Source: Chamaelirium japonicum (taxonomy: Eukaryota > Streptophyta > Magnoliopsida > Liliales > Melanthiaceae). From it: a stretch of 64,000 nucleotides of DNA. The stretch is from positions 3,045,501-3,109,500 of the forward strand of contig CANTAL010000002.1 in the NCBI GenBank assembly GCA_947650365.1. Reading direction: 5' to 3'. How positions within the stretch are numbered: position 1 is the stretch's first letter; every line of letters starts with the position of its first letter. Made by a program: the position numbers and the translations under genes. Under the pieces are notes generated by a model. That model had not been told where the DNA came from. It ran no database searches and was given only the letters and a program-made list of their open reading frames with translations. This document shows positions 53,896 through 63,593 of the stretch, one piece after another.

Positions 53896-54820
53896 ATCCA
53901 TTCTATTTCATTCGTACGGTCCATTCTAATTCACTCGCACGATCCATTCTAATTCATTCATACGATCCATTCTAATTCATTCGTATGATCCATTCTAATT
54001 CATTCGTACGATCCATTCTAATTCATTCGCACAATCTATTCTAATTCATTCGCACGATCCATTCTAATTTATTCGCACGATCCATTCTAATTCATTCATA
54101 TGATCCATTCTATTTCATTCGTACGATCCATTCTTACTCATTCGTACGATCCATTCTAATTCATTTGCACGAAGGTATCCATTCTAATTCATTCGTACTA
54201 TCCATTCTAATTCCTTCGTACGATACATTCTAATTCCTTCGTACGATCCATTCTAATTCATTCGTACGATCCATTCTAATTTATTCGTACGATCCATTCT
54301 AATTCCTTCGTATGATCCATTCTAATTTATTCGTACGGTATGATTCATTCTAATTCATTCGTACGATTCATTCTAATTCAATCCATTCTAATTCATTCGT
54401 ACGATCCATTCTAATTCATTCGTACGATTCATTCTAATTCAATCCATTCTAATTCATTCGTACGATCCATTCTTACTCATTCGTACGATCCATTCTAATT
54501 CATTCGCACGAATGAATCCATTCTAATTCATTCGTATGATCCATTCTAATTCATTCGCATGAATGTATCCATTCTAATTCATTCGTACGATCCATTCTAT
54601 CTCATTCGTACAATCCATTCTATTTCATTCGTACGATCCATTCTAATTCATTCGCATGATCCATTCTAATTCATTCGCATGATCCATTCTAATTTATTTG
54701 CACGATCCATTCTAATTCATTCATACGATCCATTCTAATTCATTTATATGATCCATTCTAATTCATTCGTACGATCCATTCTAATTCATTAGCACGAAAA
54801 AACACGATCCACTCACATAC
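53896..54820 (+). repeat. Satellite block F29
   Basis: Forward module B with anchor at 54,332-54,346; the block and its A6 end (54,796-54,815) are repeated at about +8,155 bp in F34. Confidence 0.92.
54796..54815 (+). repeat. A6 junction marker
   Basis: Followed by CATACGAATAAATTAGAATG and a GTGTGAATG unit, shared with 62.95 kb. Confidence 0.9.
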
Positions 54821-54981
54821 GAATAAATTAGAATGAATTAGAATAGATTGTGTGAATGAATTAGAATGGATCGTATGAATGAATTAGAATGGATCGTGCG
54901 AATGAATTAGAATGGATCGTGCGAATGAATTAGAATATGGATCGTACGAAGGAATTAGAATGGATCGTACGAATGAATTCG
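54821..54981 (-). repeat. Satellite block R29 (short)
   Basis: Seven units between the A6 junction and GAATTCGAATGTATCCTTTC. Repeated as R34 at 62,976-63,133. Confidence 0.9.
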
Positions 54982-55214
54982 AATGTATCCTTTCTAATTC
55001 ATTCGTACGATCCATTCTAATTCCTTCATACGATCCATTCTAATTCATTCGTACGGTCCATTCTAATTCATTCGCACGATCCATTCTAATTCATTCGTAC
55101 GATCCATTCTATTTCATTCATACGATCCATTCTAATTCATTCATACGATCCATTCTAATTCCTTCGTAAGATCCATTCTAATTCATTCGTACGATCCATT
55201 CTTACTCAATTGTA
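54982..55214 (+). repeat. Satellite block F30 (short)
   Basis: Same start as F35 but cut short at CAATTGTACGTATGAATAAATTAG, a junction found only here, centred on TACGTA. Confidence 0.88.
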
Positions 55215-57167
55215 CGTATGAATAAATTAGAATGGATCGTGCGAATGAATTAGAATGGATTATATGAATGAAATAGAATGGATCATACGAATGAAATAGA
55301 ATGGATCGTACGAAGGAATTAGAATGGATCGTATGAATGAATTAGAGTGGATACATTCGTGCGAATGAATTCGAATAGATCGTGCGAATGAATTAGAATT
55401 GATTGTACGAATGAATTAGAATGGATCGTACGAATGAAATAGAATGGATCGTACGAATGAATTAGAATGGATACATTCGTGCAAAAGAAATAGAATGGAT
55501 TGTATGAATGAATTAGAATGGATCGTGTGAATGAATTAGAATGGATCATACGAATGAATTAGAATGGATACATTCGTGCGAATGAATTAGAATGGATCGT
55601 GCGAATGAATTAGAATGGATCGTACGAATGAATTAGAATGGATCGTACGAATGAATTAGAATGGATCGTATGAATGAATTAGAATGGATCGTGCGAATGA
55701 ATTAGAATGGATCGTGCGAATGAATTAGAATGGATCGTACGAATGAATTAGAATGGATCATATGAATGAATTAGATTGGATCGTATTAATGAATTAGAAT
55801 GGATCGTACAAATGAATTAGAATAGATCGTACGAATGAATTAGAATGGATACGAATGGATCGTACGAATGAGTAAGAATGGATCGTACGAATGAAATAGA
55901 ATAGATTGTACGAATGAATTAGAATGGATACATTCGTGCGAATGAATTAGGATGGATCGTATGAATGAATTAGAATAGATTGTGCGAATGAATTAGAATG
56001 GATCGTACGAATGAATTAGAATGGATACATTCATGCAAATGAATTAGAATGGATCGTATGAATGAATTAGAATGGATCGTATGAGTGAATTAGAATGGAT
56101 ACGAAGGAATTAGAATGGATCGTACGAAGGAATTAGAATGGAGAATGGTTCGTGCGAATGAATTAGAATGGATCGTGCGATAAGAATGGATCGTACGAAT
56201 GAAATAGAATAGATCGTACGGATAAATGAATTTGGATCGTGCTAATGAATTAGAATGGTTCGTACGAATGAATTAGAATGGGTCGTACTAATGAATTAGA
56301 ATAGATTGTGCGAATGAATTAGAATGGATCGTACGAATGAATTAGAAAGGATATATTCGTGCGAATGAATTAGAATAGATCGTATGAATGAATTAGATTG
56401 GATCGTATTAATGAATTAGAATGGATCGTGCAAATGAATTAGAATGGATCGTACGAATGAATTAGCATGGATAGATTCGTGCGAATGAATTTGAATGGAT
56501 CGTACGAAGGAATTAGAATGGATCGTACGAAGGAATTAGAAAAGATCATACGAAGAAATTAGAATGGATCGTACGAATGAATTAGAATGGATCGTATGAA
56601 TGAATTAGAATGGATCGTGCGAATGAATTAAAATGGATCGAATGAATAAAATAGAATGGATCGTATGAATTAGAATGGATCGTACGAATGAAATAGAATG
56701 GATCGTACGAATGAATTAGAATAGATTGTGCGAATGGATTAGAATGGATCATACAATTGAGTAAGAATGAATTGTACGAATGAAATAGAATAGATCGAAC
56801 GAATGAATTAGAATGGATCATTCTAATGAATTAGAATTGATCGTACGAATGAATTAGAATAGATTGTGCGAATGAATTAGAATGGATCGTACGAATGAAT
56901 TGGAATGGATACATTCGTGCGAATGAATTAGAATGGATCGTATGAATGTATTAGAGTGGATACATTCGTACAAATGAATTAGAATCGATCGTACGAATGA
57001 ATTAGAATGGATACATTCGTGCAAATGAATTAGAATGGATCATATGAATGAATTAGAATGGATCGTTTGAGTGAATGCGAATGGATCGTGCGAATGAATT
57101 AGAATGGATTGTACGAATGAATTAGAATGGATCGTACGAATGAATTAGAATGGATACATTCGTGCGA
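55215..57167 (-). repeat. Satellite block R30
   Basis: Contains the complement of the 48,257-48,487 module (55,319-55,549), reverse module C (56,220-56,235) and module A (56,582-56,821), then CGTTTGAGTGAATGCG near 57,063. Confidence 0.93.
56582..56821 (-). repeat. Module A copy (reverse)
   Basis: 240 bp with private changes (GAATGAATAAAATAG, CATACAATTGAG, CGAACGAATG). Confidence 0.9.
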
Positions 57168-57918
57168 ATTCATTCTATTTCATTCGTACGATCCATTCTA
57201 ATTCATTCGCACGATCCATTCTAATTCATTCATACGATCCATTCTAATTCATTCGTACAATCCATTCTAATTCATTCGTACGATCCATTCTAATTCATTC
57301 GCACAATCTATTCTAATTCATTCGTATGATCCATTCTAATTCATTCGCACAATCCATTCTAATTCATTCATACGATCCATTCTATTTCATTCGTACGATC
57401 CATTCTTACTCATTCGTACGATCCATTCTAATTCATTTGCACGAAGGTATCCATTCTAATTCATTCGTACTATCCATTCTAATTCCTTCGTACGATCCAT
57501 TCTAATTCCTTCGTACGATCCATTCTAATTCATTCGTACGATCCATTCTAATTCATTCGTACGATCCATTCTAATTCCTTCGTATGATCCATTCTAATTC
57601 ATTCGTATGTATGATTCATTCTAATTCATTCGTACGATTCATTCTAATTCAATCCATTCTAATTCATTCGTACGATCCATTCTAATTCATTCGCACGATC
57701 CATTCTAATTCATTCATACGATCTATTCTAATTCATTCGCACGAATGTATCCATTCTAATTCATTCGGACGATCCATTCTAATTCATTCATACAATCCAT
57801 TCTAATTCTTTTGCACGAATGTATCCATTCTAATTCATTCGTACGATCCATTCTAATTCATTCGTATGATCTATTTTAATTCATTCGCATGATCCATTAT
57901 AATTCATTCATACGATCC
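57168..57918 (+). repeat. Satellite block F31
   Basis: Module B whose anchor is decayed (CGTATGTATGATTC near 57,605). Ends abruptly at ACGATCCACGAATAAAATAG. Confidence 0.9.
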
Positions 57919-59571
57919 ACGAATAAAATAGAATGGATTAGAATGGATTAGAATAGATTGTGCGAATGAATTAGATTGGATCGTACGAATGAATTAGAAT
58001 GAATCATACCGTACGAATGAATTAGAATGGATCATACGAAGGAATTAGAACGGATCGTACGAATGAATTAGAATGGATCGTACGAATTAAATAGAATGGA
58101 TTATACGAATGAGATAGAATGGATCGTACGAATGAATTAGAATGGATACATTCATGCGAATGAATTAGAATGGATCATACGAATGAATTAGAATGGATTC
58201 ATTCATGTGAATGAATTAGAATGGATCGTACGAATGAGTAAGAATGGATCGTACGAATGAATTAGAATGGATTGAATTAGAATGAATCGTACGAATGAAT
58301 TAGAATGGATCGTACGAATGAATTAGAATGGATCGTATGAATGAATTAGAATGGATTGAATTAGAATGAATCGTACGAATGAATTAGAATGAATCATACC
58401 GTATGAATGAATTAGAATGGTTAGAATGGATAGATTCGTGCGAATGAATTTGAATGGATCGTACGAAGGAATTAGAATGGATCGTACGAAGGAATTAGAA
58501 TAGATCATACGAAGAAATTAGAATGGATCGTACGAATGAATTAGAATGGATCGTATGAATGAATTAGAATGGATCGTGCGAATGAATTAAAATGGATCGT
58601 ATGAATGAAATGGAATGGATTGTATGAATTAGAATGGATCGTACGAATAAAATAGAATGGATCGTACGAATGAATTAGAATAGATTGTGCGAATGGATTA
58701 GAATGGATCATACGATTGAGTAAGAATGGATTGTACGAATGAAATATAATAGATCGTACGAATGAATTAGAATGGATCATGCTAATGAATTAGAATTGAT
58801 CGTATGAATGAATTAGAATAGATTGTGCGAATAAATTAGAATGGATCGTACGAATGAATTAGAATGGATACATTCGTGCAAATGAATTAGAATGGATCGT
58901 ATGAATGAATTAGAGTGGATACATTCGTACAAATGAATTAGAATGGATTGTAAAGGAATTAGAATGGATCGTACGAAGGAATTAGAATGGATAGTACGAA
59001 TGAATTAGAATGGATACCTTCGTGCAAATGAATTAGAATGGATCGTACGAATGAGTACGAATGGATCGTACGAATGAAATAGAATGGATCGTATGAATGA
59101 ATTAGAATGGATCGTGCGAATAAATTAGAATGGATCGTACGAATGAATTAGAATAGATTGTGCGAATGAATTAGAATGGATCGTACGAATAAATTAGAAT
59201 GGATCGTACGAATGAATTATGAATGAATTAGAATGGATTGTACGAATGAAATAGAATAGATTGTACGAATGAATTAGAATGGATCATGCTAATGAATTAG
59301 AATGGATCGTTCGAATGAATTAGAATAGATTGTGCGAATGAATTAGAATGGATCGTACGAATGAATTTGAAAGGATAGATTGTGCGAATGAATTAGAATG
59401 GATCGTACGAATGAATTGGAATGGATACATTCGTGCGAATGAATTAGAATGGATCGTACGAATGAATTAGAATGGATCGTACGAATGAATTAGAATGGAT
59501 CGTATGAATGAATTAGAATGGATCGTGCGAATGAATTAGAATGGATCGTACGAATGAAATAGAATGGATTC
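57919..59571 (-). repeat. Satellite block R31
   Basis: Two module B anchors (58,001-58,015, 58,391-58,405) and module A (58,541-58,780). A small direct repeat GAATTATGAATGAATTAG lies near 59,215. Ends GATTCGCACGAATG. Confidence 0.92.
58541..58780 (-). repeat. Module A copy (reverse)
   Basis: 240 bp with private changes (GAAATGGAATGG, GAAATATAATAG). Confidence 0.9.
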
Positions 59572-59755
59572 GCACGAATGTATCCATTCTAATTCATTCG
59601 TACGATCCATTCTAATTCATTCGTACAATCCATTCTAATTCATTCGCACGATCCATTCGCATTCACTCAAACGATCCATTCTAATTCATTCATATGATCC
59701 ATTCTAATTCATTCGCACGATCCATTCTAATTCATTCATACGATCCATTCTAATT
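59572..59755 (+). repeat. Satellite block F32 (short)
   Basis: Eight units; CGCATTCACTCAAACG near 59,656. Ends in an inverted repeat with 15-nt arms around TC (59,740-59,771). Confidence 0.9.
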
Positions 59756-59771
59756 CATTAGAATGGATCGT
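59740..59771. repeat. Inverted repeat, 15-nt perfect arms, 2-nt centre
   Basis: F meets R around TC at 59,755-59,756 (CATTCTAAT-TC-ATTAGAATG core). Confidence 0.92.
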
Positions 59772-59844
59772 GCGAATGAATTAGAAAATGGATCGTACGA
59801 AGGAATTAGAATGGATCGTATGAATGAATTAGAATGGATCGTAG
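59756..59844 (-). repeat. Satellite block R32 (about 90 bp)
   Basis: Four units only, one with an extra AA (GAAAATGG). Ends GATCGTAGAATTCATTCG, an irregular join unique to this place. Confidence 0.87.
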
Positions 59845-60719
59845 AATTCATTCGTACGAATCTATCCATTCAATTCGTACAATCCATTCTTACTCAAACG
59901 TAAGATCCATTCTAATCCATTCGCACAATATATTCTAATTCATTCGTACGATCCATTCTATTTCATTCGTACGATCCATTCTAATTCATACGATCCATTA
60001 TATTTCATTCATACGATCCATTTTACATCATTCGCACGTTCCATTCTAATTCATTCATACGATCCATTCTAATTCATTCGTACGATCCATTCTAATTTCT
60101 TCGTATGATCTATTCTAATTCCTTCGTACGATCCATTCTAATTCCTTCGTACGATCCATTCAAATTCATTCGCACGAATCTATCCATTCTAATTCATTCG
60201 TACGATCCATTCTAATTCATTCGCACGATCCATTCTAATTCATTAATACGATCCAATCTAATTCAGTCATATGATCCATTCTAATTCATTCGTACGATCC
60301 ATTCTAATTCATTCGCACGATCCATTCTAATTCATTCGCACAATCTATTCTAATACATTCGTACGATCCATTCTAATTCATTCGTACGATCCATTCTATT
60401 TCATTCATACGATCCATTCTAATTCATTCATACGATCTATTCTAATTCTTTCGCACAAATGTATCCATTCTAATTCATTCGTACGATCCATTCTAATTCA
60501 TTCGTACGATCCATTCTAATTCATTCGCACAATCTATTCTAATTCATTCGCACGATCCATTCTAATTCATGCATACGATCCAATCTAATTCATTCGCACG
60601 AATGTATCCATTCTAATTCATTTGCACAATCTAATTCATTCATATGATCCATTCTAATTCATTCGTACGATCTATTCTAATTCATTCATACGATCAATTC
60701 TAATTCATACAATCTATTC
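59845..60719 (+). repeat. Satellite block F33
   Basis: Starts inside a 5'-truncated, mutated module A (about 59,863-60,072). Ends CTATTCAAATTAGAATGG. Confidence 0.9.
59863..60072 (+). repeat. Module A copy, truncated and mutated
   Basis: Left end removed by the irregular junction at about 59,845. Several changes (CTCAAACGTAAG, CAATATATTC, TTACATCATTCG, CGTTCC) make it the most diverged copy; no ORF survives. Confidence 0.82.
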
Positions 60720-61858
60720 AAATTAGAATGGATCGTACTAATGAATTTGAATAGATTGTGCAAATGAATTAGAATGGATCGTACGAATGAATTAGAAAGG
60801 ATATATTCATGCGAATGAATTAGAATAGATCGTATGAATGAATTAGATTGGATCGTATTAATGAATTAGAATGGATCGTGCGAATGAATTAGAATGGATC
60901 GTACGAATGAATTAGAATGGATAGATTCGTGCGAATGAATTTGAATGGATCGTACGAAGGAATTAGAATGGATCGTACGAAGGAATTAGAATAGATCATA
61001 CGAAGAAATTAGAATGGATCGTACGAATGAATTAGAATGAATCGTATGAATGAATTAGAATGGATCGTGCGAATGATGTAAAATGGATCGTATGAATGAA
61101 ATAGAATGGATTGTATGAATTAGAATGGATCATACGAATGAAATAGAATGGATTGTACGAATGAATTAGAATAGATTGTGCGAATGGGTTAGAATGGATC
61201 ATACGTTTGAGTAAGAATGGATTGTACGAATGAAATAGAATAGATCGTACGAATGAATTAGAATGGATCATGCTAATGAATTATAATTGATCATACGAAT
61301 GAATTAGAATAGATTGTGCGAATGAATTAGAATGGATCGTACGAATGAATTGGAATGGATACATTCGTGCGAATGAATTAGAATGGATCGTATGAATGAA
61401 TTAGAGTGGATATATTCGTACAAATGAATTAGAATGGATCGTACGAATGAATTAGAATGGATACATTCGTGCGAAAGAATTAGAATAGATCGTATGAATG
61501 AATTAGAATGGATCCTATGAATGAAATAGAATGGATCGTACGAATGAATTAGAATGGATCGTGCGAATGAATTAGAATGGATCGTACGAATGAATATCGT
61601 ACGAATGAATTAGAATAGATCGTACGAATGAATTAGAATGGATCGTACGAAGGAATTAGAATGGATAGTACGAATGAATTAGAATGGATACCTTCGTGCA
61701 AATGAATTAGAATGGATCGTACGAATGAGTAAGAATGGATCGTACGAATGAAATAGAATGGATCGTATGAATGAATTAGAATGGATCGTGCGAATGAATT
61801 AGAATGGATCGTACGAATGAATTAGAATGGATCGTATGAATGAATTAGAATGGATCAT
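60720..61858 (-). repeat. Satellite block R33
   Basis: Module A (61,032-61,271), the GAATGAATATCGTACG rearrangement (about 61,588) shared with R18, and module B-type CCTTCG units. Its last 71 nt pair with the start of F34. Confidence 0.93.
61032..61271 (-). repeat. Module A copy (reverse)
   Basis: 240 bp with changes GATGTAAAATGG, GGGTTAG and CGTTTGAG. Confidence 0.9.
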
Positions 61859-61929
61859 ATGATCCATTCTAATTCATTCGTACGATCCATTCTAATTCAT
61901 TCGTACGATCCATTCTAATTCATTCGCAC
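61788..61929. repeat. 142-bp spacerless palindrome at an R-to-F switch
   Basis: Centre CATATG (61,856-61,861). The 71-nt arms pair base by base with a single mismatch at the 22nd position from the centre; the inner 21 nt on each side (61,838-61,879) are perfect. Pairing continues outward with scattered mismatches. Confidence 0.95.
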
Positions 61930-62165
61930 AATCTATTCTAATTCATTCGTACGATCCATTCTAATTCACTCGCACGATCCATTCTAATTCATTCATACGA
62001 TCTATTCTATTTCATTCGTACGATCCATTCTTACTCATTCGTACGATCCATTCTAATTCATTTGCACGAAGGTATCCATTCTAATTCATTCGTACTATCC
62101 ATTCTAATTCCTTCATACGATCCATTCTAATTCCTTCGTACGATCCATTCTAATTCATTCGTACG
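61877..62165 (+). repeat. 258-bp tandem duplication
   Basis: This stretch matches positions 258 bp further on (to about 62,423), including the shared CACTCGCACG and CCTTCATACG variants. 258 equals ten 23-bp units plus one 28-bp unit, so phase is kept. Confidence 0.88.
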
Positions 62166-62950
62166 ATCCATTCTAATTCATTCGCACAATCTATTCTAAT
62201 TCATTCGTACGATCCATTCTAATTCACTCGCACGATCCATTCTAATTCATTCATACGATCTATTCTATTTCATTCGTACGATCCATTCTTACTCATTCGT
62301 ACGATCCATTCTAATTCATTTGCACGAAGGTATCCATTCTAATTCATTCGTACTATCCATTCTAATTCCTTCATACGATCCATTCTAATTCCTTCGTACG
62401 ATCCATTCTAATTCATTCGTACTATCCATTCTAATTCATTCGTACGATCCATTCTAATTCCTTCGTATGATCCATTCTAATTCATTCGTACGGTATGATT
62501 CATTCTAATTTATTCGTATGATTCATTCTAATTCAATCCATTCTAATTCATTCGTACGATCCATTCTAATTCATTCGTACGATTCATTCTAATTCAATCC
62601 ATTCTAATTCATTCGTACGATCCATTCTTACTCATTCGTACGATCCATTCTAATTCATTCGCACGAATGAATCCATTCTAATTCATTCGTATGATCCATT
62701 CTAATTCATTCGCATGAATGTATCCATTCTAATTCATTCGTACGATCCATTCTATCTCATTCGTACAATCCATTCTATTTCATTCGTACGATCCATTCTA
62801 ATTCATTCGCACGATCCATTCTAATTCATTCGCATGATACATTCTAATTTATTCGCACGATCCATTCTAATTCATTCATACAATCCATTCTAATTCATTC
62901 ATATGATCCATTCTAATTCATTCGTACGATCCATTCTAATTCATTAGCAC

Positions 62951-62970
62951 GAAAAAACACGATCCACTCA
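62951..62970 (+). repeat. A6 junction marker
   Basis: Followed by TATACG instead of CATACG, a single change. Confidence 0.9.
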
Positions 62971-62975
62971 TATAC

Positions 62976-63133
62976 GAATAAATTAGAATGAATTAGAATG
63001 GATTGTGTGAATGAATTAGAATGGATCGTATGAATGAATTAGAATGGATCGTGCGAATGAATTAGAATGGATCGTGCGAATGAATTAGAATATGGATCGT
63101 ACGAAGGAATTAGAATGGATCGTACGAATGAAT
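62976..63133 (-). repeat. Satellite block R34 (short)
   Basis: Counterpart of R29, about 8,155 bp further on, with the same ATATGGATCG unit. Confidence 0.9.
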
Positions 63134-63593
63134 TCGAATGTATCCTTTCTAATTCATTCGTACGATCCATTCTAATTCCTTCGTACGATCCATTCTAATT
63201 CATTCGTACGGTCCATTCTAATTCATTCGCACGATCCATTCTAATTCATTCGTACGATCCATTCTATTTCATTCATACGATCCATTCTAATTCATTCATA
63301 CGATCTATTCTAATTCTTTCGCATGAATGTATCCATTCTAATTCATTCGTACGATCCATTCTAATTCATTCGCACGATCCATTCTAATTCATTCATACAA
63401 TCCATTCTAATTATTTTGCACGAATGTATCCATTCTAATTAATTCGTTCGATCCATTCTAATTCATTCGTACGATCCATTCTAATTCATTCGCACGATCC
63501 ATTCTAATTCATGCATACGATCCAATCTAATTCATTCATACGATCCATTCTAATTCATTCGCACGAATGTATCCATTCTAATTCATTCGTACA
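63134..63593 (+). repeat. Satellite block F35
   Basis: Matches 20,461-20,914 at an offset of 42,679 bp. Ends TACATGTA (63,590-63,597). Confidence 0.92.

Larger units (their letters stand above)
53900..55200. repeat. Segment repeated about 8,155 bp away (left copy)
   Basis: Module B, the A6 marker, the short reverse block and the start of the next forward block recur in the same order at about 62,055-63,300. Offsets of 8,154 and 8,155 at two landmarks show small indels. Confidence 0.82.
61859..62975 (+). repeat. Satellite block F34
   Basis: Begins with the right arm of the 142-bp palindrome, then a 258-bp tandem duplication, module B (anchor 62,487-62,501) and the A6 marker (62,951-62,970). 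Confidence 0.93.

Noticed and set aside
61838..61879. Rho-independent terminator or bacterial operator at the perfect palindrome
   Set aside because: No U tract, no gene on either side, and the arms are plain monomers meeting head to head.
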